A DNA stretch of 64,000 bases from RGIG5681 sp034180345. Lineage in GTDB: Bacteria; Bacillota_I; Bacilli_A; Erysipelotrichales; Erysipelotrichaceae. The DNA lies in assembly GCA_034180345.1 (NCBI GenBank), contig JAXFOQ010000040.1, positions 24,387 through 88,386 on the forward strand, in the 5' to 3' direction. The position numbers were made by a program, and so were the translations under genes. Below, piece after piece: positions 16,498 to 24,862 of this stretch. How positions within the stretch are numbered: position 1 is the stretch's first letter; every line of letters begins with the position of its first letter. The notes below the pieces were generated by a model. The model had not been told where the DNA came from. It saw only the letters and a program-made list of their open reading frames with translations, and searched no databases.

Positions 16498-16526
16498 TTG
16501 TTTGCTTAGATACGATGAATTATACT
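16498..16526 (+). promoter_or_regulatory. Sigma-A promoter, predicted leaderless start (WYL)
   Basis: TTGTTT (16498-16503), 17-bp spacer, TATACT (16521-16526), then six bases to ATG 16533. Transcription is expected at or next to the A of that ATG. Confidence 0.65.
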
Positions 16527-16532
16527 GATAGT

Positions 16533-17510
16533 ATGAAAGAGAAAAAGACAAGTATCTTGGCTGTTTACGAAATATTAAAAATACATTCTGATGAAGATCA
16601 CATTATTAATTGTGGCTTTATTATGGAAAAATTAAAGGGTATCTATGATATTGCATTAGATCGCCGCACAATATATAAGAATATTGAAATGTTGATTGAA
16701 TATGGTTATGATATTTCAACATACGAAGAAAATAAAAAGGGCTATTTTTTAAGAAAAAGGCAATTTGAAAAATCGGAAGTATTTTTATTATGCAATGTTA
16801 TTCATTCATCAAATTTAATTCCTCAGCATAATTCTAAAGAATTAATTGATAAGATTTTAGATTCACAAAACGAATATGTTAAGAGTGATTTTCGTAATCA
16901 GGTATATATTGATAATACTGATAAAAAAGAAAATAAAGAATTTTTCTATACAATCGAAATACTTAGTGAAGCCATTAAAAATCATAAAGTTATCAATTTT
17001 GATTATGTTAAATACAATCATGAGTTGAAGTTGGTTAAGCGTCGAGATGAAAAATATTATCTATCACCATATTATTTAGTCTATATGAATGAAAGAACAT
17101 ATTTAATTGGTAAAAGTGCTAATCATCATGATCTGGTTCATTATCGTATTGATAAGATTAAAAACATTGAAATTGATGAGGAAGGCCTATATCTTAAGCC
17201 TGACCACAACCAAGACCCTTATATTTATGCCAAGAATAAAATGTATATGTATGGTGGTGATGAACTTACAGTTGCCTTGCTTTGTGATTATCAAATTCTT
17301 GATGATATGGTTGATATTTTTGGCAAAAATATCACAATCATTGAAAAGGATCCTGAACATTTTATCATCCGTGTTAATAGCACAATGCAGGGAATGTTAT
17401 ACCTATCTTTACAATATTTAGAACATATGGAAGTGCTTGAACCCAATGATTTAAAAGTTAAAATTATTGACACTTTAAACCGTGGTTTAAATAGATATAA
17501 TGAAAATTAA
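16533..17510 (+). CDS. WYL-domain transcriptional regulator
   Basis: 325 residues from ATG 16533. An N-terminal winged HTH of the DeoR/HTH_11 type (about 5-70, LDRRTIYKNIEMLIEYGYDI) is followed by a WYL domain (about 150-235: VINFDYVKY, YYLSPYYLVYMNERTYLIGKS, HYRIDKIKNIEI), which in related proteins senses a ligand or nucleic acid, and a C-terminal WCX-like extension. WYL regulators often control defence or stress genes; the target is unknown. The ATG at 16515 overlaps the promoter, so 16533 is preferred. Confidence 0.88.
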   Translation: MKEKKTSILAVYEILKIHSDEDHIINCGFIMEKLKGIYDIALDRRTIYKNIEMLIEYGYDISTYEENKKGYFLRKRQFEKSEVFLLCNVIHSSNLIPQHNSKELIDKILDSQNEYVKSDFRNQVYIDNTDKKENKEFFYTIEILSEAIKNHKVINFDYVKYNHELKLVKRRDEKYYLSPYYLVYMNERTYLIGKSANHHDLVHYRIDKIKNIEIDEEGLYLKPDHNQDPYIYAKNKMYMYGGDELTVALLCDYQILDDMVDIFGKNITIIEKDPEHFIIRVNSTMQGMLYLSLQYLEHMEVLEPNDLKVKIIDTLNRGLNRYNEN

Positions 17511-17644
17511 TATTTTTTAAGTATTGTTTATTTACTTAATTTATTGATTAGTATATACTTTACTTGTCAAATAGTTTAAAGATGATTTTGTGCTAGAAAT
17601 TATTTGAATAAATAATAAATTAAAGAATAGGAGAATATTATATT

Positions 17645-18094
17645 ATGAGTAGAATTGATGCTAAAACACATTCAAAGGCATTTACGGGAATTAAATATGA
17701 GGATTTTTCATTATATGAGAATTATTCGCGTGTGCATGGTTTGTTGGGGAAGGGTTTTACCATTTTAATGGCTATTTACAATAGTGAAAGAGGTATTACT
17801 CAACGCGATATTTGTAACTGCACTTTTTCTACTAAACAAGTAGTTAATGCCGCAATTAAAAATTGGCTTGATGAGGGATATGTATATTTAACCGTTAAGG
17901 AAGATGATCGCCGTACTAAGGCGGTAATGATGACAGAAAAGGGTCGTGAATATGCTTCAAAAATTTTAGATCCTCTTGCCGAGGCAGAAGTAATTGCTAT
18001 GAAGACTTTAAAATCACACGAACAAAAACAATTAATTGAATTATATACAAAATACAATTGTAAATTAAGAGAACTATTAGAGGATAACCACTAG
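17645..18094 (+). CDS. MarR-family regulator of the betaine transporter
   Basis: 149 residues, winged HTH of the MarR type (GITQRDICNCTFSTKQVVNAAIKNWLDEGYVYLTVKEDDRRTKAVMMTEKG, about 56-107). It is followed after three bases by the transporter ATPase gene, with no promoter between, so it very likely controls that operon and itself. An AGGAG lies about 13 bases upstream of the ATG, rather far. Osmoprotectant importers in other Firmicutes are often run by MarR/GbsR-type repressors. Confidence 0.85.
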   Translation: MSRIDAKTHSKAFTGIKYEDFSLYENYSRVHGLLGKGFTILMAIYNSERGITQRDICNCTFSTKQVVNAAIKNWLDEGYVYLTVKEDDRRTKAVMMTEKGREYASKILDPLAEAEVIAMKTLKSHEQKQLIELYTKYNCKLRELLEDNH

Positions 18095-18097
18095 TAG

Positions 18098-18826
18098 ATG
18101 ATTGAATTTAAAAATGTCAGTAAACAATTTAATAATAACAGTGTAATAAAAGATCTAAATTTTAAAATTGATTGTGGGGAATTTTTCGTCATTATTGGAG
18201 CCAGTGGTAGTGGCAAGACTACCATCCTTAAAATGATTAATCAGCTCATTGTTCAAACAAGTGGCGATATTTTTATTAATGGTAAATCGGTTAAAGATTA
18301 TAATTTAAGACAATTAAGATTGAATATCGGGTATGTGCTACAACAGATAGCACTTTTTCCCAATTTATCAGTATATGAAAATGTGTGCTTAATTCCCAAG
18401 ATGAAGAAATTTGCTTGTTCAGTAACTAAAAAAAGAATTGATGAGTTTATGCAACTTATGGGCTTAGACCCTGAAATATATAAGCACCGTAAACCTAATT
18501 CATTATCAGGAGGCGAGGCTCAACGCGTAGGCATTTTAAGGGCTATTATCGGTAATCCTAGTATTATTTTAATGGATGAACCCTTTAGTGCCTTAGATCC
18601 TATCGCTAGAAAACAACTTCAAAAAATTATTAAAACCATTCATGAAACGCTTGATATTACGGTGGTTTTTGTAACTCATGATATGCAGGAAGCACTTAGT
18701 TTGGGAGAAAGAATTTGTATTGTCAACAATGGTGAGATTGTGCAGATAGGTACGCCAAAAGAAATAAAAGATCATCCTAACAATTTATATGTTAAGGAAT
18801 TGATTGAGTCAGGATGTGATAATTAG
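18098..18826 (+). CDS. Betaine/choline ABC transporter ATPase (OpuCA-like)
   Basis: 242 residues. Walker A GASGSGKTT (34-42), signature LSGGEAQRV, Walker B ILMDEPFSALDP and VVFVTHDMQEAL are intact. It matches OpuCA/ProV-type ATPases, but stops right after the ATPase domain: the C-terminal tandem CBS domains that sense ionic strength in OpuCA are absent. The permease-binding protein fusion starts one base after its stop. Substrate (betaine, carnitine or choline) cannot be set from sequence. Confidence 0.88.
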   Translation: MIEFKNVSKQFNNNSVIKDLNFKIDCGEFFVIIGASGSGKTTILKMINQLIVQTSGDIFINGKSVKDYNLRQLRLNIGYVLQQIALFPNLSVYENVCLIPKMKKFACSVTKKRIDEFMQLMGLDPEIYKHRKPNSLSGGEAQRVGILRAIIGNPSIILMDEPFSALDPIARKQLQKIIKTIHETLDITVVFVTHDMQEALSLGERICIVNNGEIVQIGTPKEIKDHPNNLYVKELIESGCDN

Positions 18827-18827
18827 C

Positions 18828-20345
18828 ATGAGTGGTATTTATACAACATTTTTAGAAAAGAAGGGTGATTTGATTATTGCACTTTTAGAACACCTTGAAC
18901 TTACAATATATGCCCTTGTAATTGCGATTGTTATTGCTTTACCACTGGCTATTGGAGTAGCTAAACATAAGAAGGTTGCAAGTACAGTGATTTATTTCAC
19001 TAGTATTTTTCAAACTATTCCTTCATTGGCGTTACTGGGTTTATTTATTCCATTATTTGGAATTGGTAAAATTCCAGCCTTAATTACCTTGGTTATTTAT
19101 GCCATTTTTCCAATATTACAAAATACTATTACTGGACTTCAAGAAATTGATCCATCACTTGAAGAAGCCGCCGATGCCTTCGGGATGTCAATGTATGAGA
19201 AATTAAAGAATTTCGAAATCCCCATCGCAGCTCCGATTATTATTTCAGGAGTTAGATCGTCAGCAGTTTTAATTATTGGTACCGCTACTTTGGCATCACT
19301 TATTGGCGCTGGTGGTCTAGGTAGTTTTATTTTATTGGGTATTGATCGTAACAATATCGCCCTAATTGTCATAGGTGCTGGTAGTACTGCCCTTTTGGCA
19401 ATCATAATTAATTATATTATTAAGCTATTTGAAAAATGGAAGATTAAATTTATGTTGCGAACCTTATTTGTGGCGATGTTGATTATGAGTATCTTCTTTA
19501 ACGGTACCAACAAGATGAAGAATACGATTGTGATTGGTGGTAAATTAGGAACTGAACCTGAAATTTTAATTAATATGTATAAAGAATTAATCGAAGATAA
19601 TAGTGATCTTAATGTTGAGGTTAAACCAAATTTTGGTAAGACAGTTTTTCTTTATGATGCTTTAAAAAATGGCAATATTGATATTTATCCAGAATTCACT
19701 GGCACAATCACCTCGACCCTATTAAAGAATAAAATTAAGGTATCTAATGACCCTAAAGAAGTATATGAGGTTGCTAAGAAGGGGATTTTACAACAGGATA
19801 ATTTAGTCTTGCTTGAACCGATGATTTATCAAAATACTTATGCTTTGGCAGTTACTAAGAAATTTTCTGAACGCAACGGGGTAGAAAAAATTTCTGATTT
19901 GAAAAAGTATGAAAATCAGGTTAATGCTGGTTTTACTTTGGAATTTAATGATCGTATTGATGGCAATAGGGGTATTAAGGAAAAGTATGGTATTAATCTT
20001 AAAGTCAGCACCTTAGAGCCATCACTTACCTATAAAGCTATTGCTAGTGGTAAGGTGGAGGTTATAAATGTTGATAGTACCAGTAGTAAAATTAAGGTTA
20101 ATGATTTATATATTTTGAAAGATGACTTGGGTATTTTCCCACCATATCAGGGTGCTGCCTTGATGCGAAAGGAAACTGCTGATAAATATCCAAAAATACT
20201 TGAAGCCCTTTCTAAATTAAGCAATCAAATTACCGAAGAAGAAATCATTCAATTAAATTATGATGTGGAAATTAGAGGCATCAATCCTAATAAAGCCGCT
20301 AGAGATTTCTTGATTAAAAAGGGAATGATTAAAGAAAAGAAATGA
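18828..20345 (+). CDS. Fused permease and substrate-binding protein (OpuCB-OpuCC type)
   Basis: 505 residues from ATG 18828; the TTG at 18804 would overlap the ATPase gene by 23 bases and gives no better start. Residues 1-205 are an ABC permease (about five to six helices, FQTIPSLALLGLF, EAADAFGMSMYEKLKNFEIPIA with the EAA loop). A further membrane helix (about 210-232) anchors an OpuAC-type extracytoplasmic binding domain (about 235-505: IGGKLGTEPEILINMYKELIE, GNIDIYPEFTGT). Such fusions occur in lactic acid bacteria (BusAB). Proposed substrates are glycine betaine or choline. Confidence 0.9.
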   Translation: MSGIYTTFLEKKGDLIIALLEHLELTIYALVIAIVIALPLAIGVAKHKKVASTVIYFTSIFQTIPSLALLGLFIPLFGIGKIPALITLVIYAIFPILQNTITGLQEIDPSLEEAADAFGMSMYEKLKNFEIPIAAPIIISGVRSSAVLIIGTATLASLIGAGGLGSFILLGIDRNNIALIVIGAGSTALLAIIINYIIKLFEKWKIKFMLRTLFVAMLIMSIFFNGTNKMKNTIVIGGKLGTEPEILINMYKELIEDNSDLNVEVKPNFGKTVFLYDALKNGNIDIYPEFTGTITSTLLKNKIKVSNDPKEVYEVAKKGILQQDNLVLLEPMIYQNTYALAVTKKFSERNGVEKISDLKKYENQVNAGFTLEFNDRIDGNRGIKEKYGINLKVSTLEPSLTYKAIASGKVEVINVDSTSSKIKVNDLYILKDDLGIFPPYQGAALMRKETADKYPKILEALSKLSNQITEEEIIQLNYDVEIRGINPNKAARDFLIKKGMIKEKK

Positions 20346-20352
20346 TATTAAA

Positions 20353-20432
20353 AGGCGATGATTCATGATGTGACCCCCAATCGTTAGATTTTTTGGTCTA
20401 ATTTTTGGGAGTCGGTACATCAATCATCGCCT
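20353..20432. terminator. Long three-part hairpin between convergent genes
   Basis: Outer stem AGGCGATGATT / AATCATCGCCT (20353-20363 with 20422-20432), middle CCCAA/TTGGG (20376-20380, 20405-20409), inner TTAGA/TCTAA (20384-20388, 20397-20401). It lies between the transporter and the lipoprotein gene and can end transcription from both sides. Its core resembles the 10097-10173 hairpin. Confidence 0.65.
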
Positions 20433-20435
20433 ATT

Positions 20436-20885
20436 TTAATTGTTGATTTTCCAACCGTTATTTTTTAAATACTCACTAATCATTTTAAGGGAAATATAAT
20501 CAAATTCATCTTCTTCAACTGTAATAATACCCTGTTTTGCTAGAGCAATAATTTTATCTTTAGAACTAGTGTCTAGAACAATGGTTTCAATAAAGACATT
20601 ATCTTTTACTTCTGCCTGGTAAGTTGAGTCCTCAATACCCACAAATTTCTTTTTTGTTTCTTCAATAATTTTATGCAATTCTTGTTTTTCTTCATCAGAC
20701 TTTATTTCTAAGGTTGTAACATAGGTCATTTTATTAATGACATCCTTAAGACTGGTGATGGTTATTTTGGTAGTATCTTTTTGAAAGGTTGTAATTTGAT
20801 TTTTTGAACAACCAACAATATTACCAATGAGGATGATTGATAAAATAAGATTGATTATTTTAGAAAATTTCTTTTTAGAAATTGC
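20436..20885 (-). CDS. Putative lipoprotein
   Basis: 149 residues from ATG 20885. N-terminal KKK, a hydrophobic stretch and a lipobox IVGC (Cys27) mark a signal-peptidase-II lipoprotein. The remainder has no recognized domain; it contains a strand-helix pattern with KMTYVTTLEIKSDEEKQELHKIIEE. It overlaps the end of the TPM-domain gene by 11 bases, so the two form an operon. Function unknown. Confidence 0.7.
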   Translation of the reverse strand, partial: AISKKKFSKIINLILSIILIGNIVGCSKNQITTFQKDTTKITITSLKDVINKMTYVTTLEIKSDEEKQELHKIIEETKKKFVGIEDSTYQAEVKDNVFIETIVLDTSSKDKIIALAKQGIITVEEDEFDYISLKMISEYLKNNGWKINN

Positions 20886-21942
20886 CATTAGATCCACCAC
20901 CTTTAGTATAAGTTGCATGTTTAATTTCATCATAATTTCTTAACCATGACAAGACAACATCATCGCTGGTTAAGCGATTGAAATCATATTTATGATTTAA
21001 TATTTTCAATAATTCTTCATCATCATAATTTTCTAATTCTTGACAATATATTTTCATACGATGAATTTTATCCAGTTTAATCTTTTCATCAATTAGTTTG
21101 ATTTGATCTTCACGATTTTCAAACAATATATCATTGTAGATATCACTGGTTTTAAGTAATTCAATAACATTGCTTGGAATATTGTTATAGACAGCCATTT
21201 CATCTATCAACCGATAGTATGCCTTTAATTTTGCTTCTTTGGAATTATCGGTCTTTTTATGATCGTTGTTTAAATATTGATCTTGAGAACTTGATGCTTT
21301 TTTAAGATGGGTATCTAATTCAATAGGTTTATTTTTTGAAAATGAAATAAAAATTTTAATTCCTAAGATAATTAATATTATTGGACCGATGAATTTTAAG
21401 ATATTCATAAGCGCATTGTCTGATTTTGGAGTATTTTGATTATTGGTAGTTGTTGTATTTAATTCATTGACAATCCCTTTGACAATTTCAATGACTGCCT
21501 GATCCCAATCTTGATTTTTTAGATATTCATTAGCTTTTTGATTTATGTACTTATGAGAACTTTTGAAATAATACTTATGACTATTACCTTCCATACCATC
21601 GCCATAGGTCATACTAAATTTACGATCTTTAACAGCGAGAATAAATAGAATTCCTGAATTTTGTTCCTTTCCCTCAACATTATTAAAGCCTACATTTTTT
21701 TGATTAAATCTCTCAATGCGATATTCTTCCATACTTTGAGGGAAGGTGGTTTCAATTACCTCCAATCTAAAACCATATTTTGACATTGGCGATTCATCAT
21801 AGAGCTTTTGTATTTCTAGCTTGGTGGCTGGTGTTAGGTATCTTCCTTCATCAAAGACAACACCAGAATCGTTAGCATAAACATTAGCACCCCCCAGTAC
21901 CAATAATATGAGAACCATTAAAATTTTAGTTAGCTTCTTCAT
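20875..21942 (-). CDS. TPM-domain membrane protein (YgcG-like)
   Basis: 355 residues. A signal peptide (MKKLTKILMVLILLVLGGANVYA) is followed by an extracytoplasmic TPM domain (about 28-155: VVFDEGRYLTPATKLEIQKLYDE, SGILFILAVKDRKFSMTYGDGMEG). A membrane helix (about 180-200, FIGPIILIILGIKIFISF) and a charged cytoplasmic tail follow. TPM domains are linked to photosystem repair in plants and to unknown envelope roles in bacteria. First gene of a two-gene operon with the lipoprotein. Confidence 0.8.
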   Translation of the reverse strand: MKKLTKILMVLILLVLGGANVYANDSGVVFDEGRYLTPATKLEIQKLYDESPMSKYGFRLEVIETTFPQSMEEYRIERFNQKNVGFNNVEGKEQNSGILFILAVKDRKFSMTYGDGMEGNSHKYYFKSSHKYINQKANEYLKNQDWDQAVIEIVKGIVNELNTTTTNNQNTPKSDNALMNILKFIGPIILIILGIKIFISFSKNKPIELDTHLKKASSSQDQYLNNDHKKTDNSKEAKLKAYYRLIDEMAVYNNIPSNVIELLKTSDIYNDILFENREDQIKLIDEKIKLDKIHRMKIYCQELENYDDEELLKILNHKYDFNRLTSDDVVLSWLRNYDEIKHATYTKGGGSNGNF

Positions 21943-21977
21943 AACTTAATTATAATCTAAATAAATTTGATTACCAA
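21943..21977 (-). promoter_or_regulatory. Sigma-A promoter, predicted leaderless start (TPM gene)
   Basis: On the minus strand: TTGGTA (21977-21972), 17-bp spacer, TATAAT (21954-21949), six bases (TAAGTT), ATG at 21942. A near-consensus promoter that leaves no 5' UTR. Confidence 0.7.
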
Positions 21978-22013
21978 TGCTTAAAAGTCTTTCTAAGATA
22001 TTGACACTCAGTT

Positions 22014-22733
22014 AAATATAATATAACTAAATTTCCAGAACCAACCGAAATAATATTGGAAGTTGATAAAAAAGAATTTGTAGAACTTTTTGGAGAATTA
22101 TTGAAAATTGAGAATATTTTAAGAAACTTTGATGAGTTTGAAAACTTTGAAAAAATTATTTCAGATAGGCAGATGCAAGACATGAAGAGTGTCTATGTTG
22201 ATATTAGAGAAAGCATTATAAACCCAAGGAATGGCGAAAAAATCGATTTTTCTGACATTGAATTTCAAATTGATTTACTTAAAACAGATGAAATTAATTT
22301 AGATTATATTTTAGCTTTGATATTAGAAAAATCAAAAGAAAATGATGATGTAGAAAGTCTAAAAGCAGAAGTTCGCAGAGTAATCAGATCTTCTTTTGGA
22401 ACAAGGGCAAAAGAAGAATTGATCATGGACTTTATAAATGTAACAAGATTGTCAGAATTAAAGAATACTGATGATATTCTTGAAGCTTTTTATAGTTTTG
22501 CAAGAAAAGAAAAGGAAGTTAAAATAAAAGATTTGATTGCATAGGAAAAACTTAAAGAAGATTCAACCCGTTTTATAGAAAAAGCAATTAGTAAAGGATA
22601 TGTTGAATATGTCGGTGATGAATTAGACCGCATCCTGCCACCAACTTCGCGCAGATGTGGTGCAAGAGAAAAGAAGAAAGAAATAGTATTGGAAAAGGTA
22701 AGAAAAATTGCGGAAGTCTTTGTGGGAATTTAG
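22014..22733 (+). pseudogene. Remnant of type I restriction subunit HsdR (C-terminal part)
   Basis: The frame from about 22014 reads as the C-terminal helical region of HsdR (KFPEPTEIILEVDKKEFVELF, later EVRRVIRSSFGTRAKEELIMDFI). An in-frame TAG at 22542-22544 interrupts it, then the same frame continues (KEDSTRFIEKAISKGYVEYV ... EKVRKIAEVFVGI) to a TAG ending at 22733. No upstream HsdR domains, HsdM or HsdS are present. This is a dead fragment of a former type I restriction system. The open part 22056-22544 could still be read but has no own start signal. Confidence 0.8.
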
Positions 22734-22774
22734 TTTATCTTTATAGTTATAGACCATTAAAATTAAATAAAAAT

Positions 22775-22821
22775 AAGACCTATTGTAACAAGCGATAAAA
22801 GTAGTGCAATAGGTCTTTTAG
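22775..22821 (+). terminator. Terminator after HsdR remnant
   Basis: AAGACCTATTG (22775-22785) pairs with CAATAGGTCTT (22807-22817), then TTTAG. Probably the original terminator of the restriction operon. Confidence 0.6.
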
Positions 22822-22867
22822 TTAATGCATTTTCTATTGATAATAAAAAGTAACACAGATTTAAGAA

Positions 22868-22913
22868 AAAATAAAAATATCAATGATTATAATTGAGCTA
22901 AAATCATTGATAT
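22868..22913 (-). terminator. Terminator of tRNA-Ser
   Basis: ATATCAATGATT (22877-22888) pairs with AATCATTGATAT (22902-22913). On the minus strand the stem is followed by TTTTTATTTTTTC, a good terminator for the tRNA gene. Confidence 0.65.
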
Positions 22914-22944
22914 ATAAGGGTTTGTTGAGAAGATTTTTAAAAAA

Positions 22945-23035
22945 TGGCGGAGATGGTGGGATTCGAACCCACGCGCCCATTGCTGGACAAAACGATTTCG
23001 AGTCGTTCTCGTTATGACCACTTCGATACATCTCC
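22945..23035 (-). tRNA. tRNA-Ser(CGA)
   Basis: Minus-strand cloverleaf with acceptor GGAGATG/CATCTCC, discriminator G and an encoded CCA (22947-22945). The anticodon loop CTCGAAA in stem ACGA/TCGT gives anticodon CGA, reading UCG. The long variable arm expected of serine tRNAs and GGTTCGAATCC in the T arm are present. Confidence 0.95.
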
Positions 23036-23064
23036 GTACTTACTAATATATACTTATCTTTTGT

Positions 23065-23796
23065 TTATTTCAATGTAAAGATATAGTTATGTTCATCCGA
23101 TAATTGATCATTGAATTGATAATTTAACATATTAAAATATTTAAGTTTTTGATAATCATTTATTTTATTAATTGCGCAATATCTTACAAAGGCACCACGA
23201 GCCGCCTTAAGTGCCGTAGCTTTTACAAGGTATTTATTATTACGATATTCATTAAAAGAGATATTGATAATTTTAGCTTTTTTAAGATGGGGTATGATGG
23301 CTTTTGCGTATTCATCACTTGCAAGATTGATGATTATTTCATTTTCCTGATCAATGCTTTCAGCAAGTTTATCACCCCAAAAATCATATAAATTATTAAA
23401 ATTATCAATGGATAGCTTGGCTTGAAATTCTAAACGATAGGGTTCAATACCATCAAAGGCTCTGAGTAGCCCATAATATCCTGAGATAATCAATAGGTGA
23501 TTATTTAAATAATTTAAAGAATCATTATCTAAACTGATCGGTGAGATATTTTTATATTGGATGCCATAATAACTATATATTGCTGGTGTTGGTAATTGTT
23601 TATTATATAGACGCTCATAGTTTAATTGGGCTATTTTATCATTACAATTCCAAATACTTTTAATCTCTTGAAATGACATAGTTAATAATTTTTGTTTAAT
23701 TTTTTCTTTAATGTTATTAAATAAGGGTATTGATAATTCAATATCAACTTCACTTTCATCAATCATAGTCTTGGCTGGAGAAATAATCATTTTCAT
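23065..23796 (-). CDS. yaaA: Peroxide-stress protein YaaA (UPF0246)
   Basis: 243 residues. The N-terminus MKMIISPAKTM and the internal RLEFQAKL and FNEYRNNKYLVKATALKAARGAFVRYC patterns identify the YaaA/UPF0246 family. In E. coli YaaA lowers intracellular free iron during peroxide stress and binds DNA; that role is inferred here. Transcribed divergently from the aldo/keto reductase, with 56 bases between the two start codons. Confidence 0.93.
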   Translation of the reverse strand: MKMIISPAKTMIDESEVDIELSIPLFNNIKEKIKQKLLTMSFQEIKSIWNCNDKIAQLNYERLYNKQLPTPAIYSYYGIQYKNISPISLDNDSLNYLNNHLLIISGYYGLLRAFDGIEPYRLEFQAKLSIDNFNNLYDFWGDKLAESIDQENEIIINLASDEYAKAIIPHLKKAKIINISFNEYRNNKYLVKATALKAARGAFVRYCAINKINDYQKLKYFNMLNYQFNDQLSDEHNYIFTLK

Positions 23797-23852
23797 AAAT
23801 AAATATTAGCATAAAATAAGATATTGAGTATTGAATGTGCTAATATTTGTCT
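23797..23852. promoter_or_regulatory. Mirror-symmetric divergent promoter (yaaA / aldo-keto reductase)
   Basis: Extended -10 TGCTAATAT occurs on each strand (minus 23811-23803; plus 23838-23846). Each -10 hexamer ends exactly six bases before its ATG (23796 minus; 23853 plus). No ribosome-binding site fits either gene. The two elements form an inverted repeat of about 11 bases per arm. Confidence 0.6.
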
Positions 23853-24692
23853 ATGGAATATAAAGTATTGAATAATGGTATTAAGATGCCTAAGATGGCG
23901 CTAGGAACATTTAAGTTGGATGTTAATGATGAAAATGAAGCGGCTATTGTAAAGGCATTAAATTTAGGCTTTAGGCATATTGATACTGCTACTTGGTATC
24001 ACAATGAGGATATGGTTGGAAAAGCTGTTAAGAAAAGTGGTATTAAGCGTGAAGAGATATTTATTACGACCAAATTAAACAATGATACCAGAGGTTATGA
24101 TGAAACTAAAAAAGCCATTGAATTAAGTTTAATGATGTTGGGTGTTGAATATTTAGATTTATATCTTTTGCATTGGCCAGCACCAGTTAAATTTAGACAT
24201 GATTATAATAATTATAATCTTCAATCTTGGAGAGCTATGGAAGAATATTATAAACTCGGTAAAATTAAAGCTATTGGGGTTAGTAATTTTATGGTTCATC
24301 ACTTTGAGGGTTTTTATGATGAAGTTGAAATTAAACCGATGGTAAATCAAATTGAAATTCACCCTGGATATTGTGATGAGAATGTTGTTGAATATTGTCA
24401 TAAACATGATATTGCAATTGTGGCCTATTCTCCTTTAGGAAGAGGAAATCTAATTGATGATGATAGGGTTAAAATGATTGCTGAAAGTTTAAAGAAAAGT
24501 CCATCACAAGTATTAATCAGTTATATTATTTCACAATATGATGCTTGTATTGTCAGAAGCACCAATCAAAAACATTTAATTGATAATTTGAATGTTGATT
24601 TTATTCTGGATGAGAAAACCATTAAAATTTTAGCTAGTGATAATGATAAGGCTAATCGTTTATCTAAAGATCCTGATAATTCTAATCAATAA
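23853..24692 (+). CDS. Aldo/keto reductase
   Basis: NADPH-dependent carbonyl reductase, 279 residues. The catalytic tetrad is visible: Asp44 (HIDTA), Tyr49 (WYHNED), Lys74 (ITTKL), His107 (LLHWPAP). LGVSN-like AIGVSNF and the closing IVRSTNQKHLIDNL nucleotide-binding pattern are present. Related to the 2,5-diketo-gluconate/glyoxal reductase group (YvgN-like); substrate unknown. The TTG at 23847 is too close to the -10 to be used, so ATG 23853 is chosen. Confidence 0.92.
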   Translation: MEYKVLNNGIKMPKMALGTFKLDVNDENEAAIVKALNLGFRHIDTATWYHNEDMVGKAVKKSGIKREEIFITTKLNNDTRGYDETKKAIELSLMMLGVEYLDLYLLHWPAPVKFRHDYNNYNLQSWRAMEEYYKLGKIKAIGVSNFMVHHFEGFYDEVEIKPMVNQIEIHPGYCDENVVEYCHKHDIAIVAYSPLGRGNLIDDDRVKMIAESLKKSPSQVLISYIISQYDACIVRSTNQKHLIDNLNVDFILDEKTIKILASDNDKANRLSKDPDNSNQ

Positions 24693-24721
24693 TTTAGCAA
24701 TATTATTTTAATAATGCTAAA
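24693..24721 (+). terminator. Hairpin directly after aldo/keto reductase
   Basis: TTTAGCAATATTA pairs with TAATAATGCTAAA (13 bp, one mismatch) right after the stop codon. No T-run follows, so its strength is unclear. Confidence 0.4.
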
Positions 24722-24736
24722 TAATATTTATTTAAA

Positions 24737-24763
24737 AATAGCTATATAAATAGTTATTTTTTT
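24737..24763 (+). terminator. Terminator upstream of hsp20
   Basis: AATAGCTAT (24737-24745) pairs with ATAGTTATT (24750-24758, one G:U), and seven T residues follow. Ends the aldo/keto reductase transcript. Confidence 0.6.
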
Positions 24764-24780
24764 AATTTATTTAGTTATTT

Positions 24781-24822
24781 TTAGCACTTAACATTTGACA
24801 TTGCTAAAAAAAGTGCTAATAT
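24781..24822 (+). promoter_or_regulatory. hsp20 promoter with CIRCE-like split inverted repeat
   Basis: TTAGCACTT (24781-24789) and AAGTGCTAA (24811-24819) form a perfect 9-base inverted repeat separated by 21 bases. CIRCE, the HrcA operator, has nearly the same arms but a 9-base spacer. TTGACA (24795-24800) lies between the arms, and the extended -10 TGCTAATAT (24814-24822) overlaps the right arm at 16-bp spacing. Confidence 0.55.
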
Positions 24823-24862
24823 AAAGATGTAGTTAGAGATATTACTACAAGGAGGACAAAAG

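Noticed and set aside
23797..23852. HrcA-type operator between yaaA and the aldo/keto reductase
   Set aside because: The inverted repeat is explained by two outward extended -10 elements, and the CAC/GTG core of CIRCE is missing.
24693..24721. CIRCE operator from TTAGCA/TGCTAA arms
   Set aside because: The arms continue into AT pairs rather than the CAC/GTG core; it is better read as a hairpin after the aldo/keto reductase.
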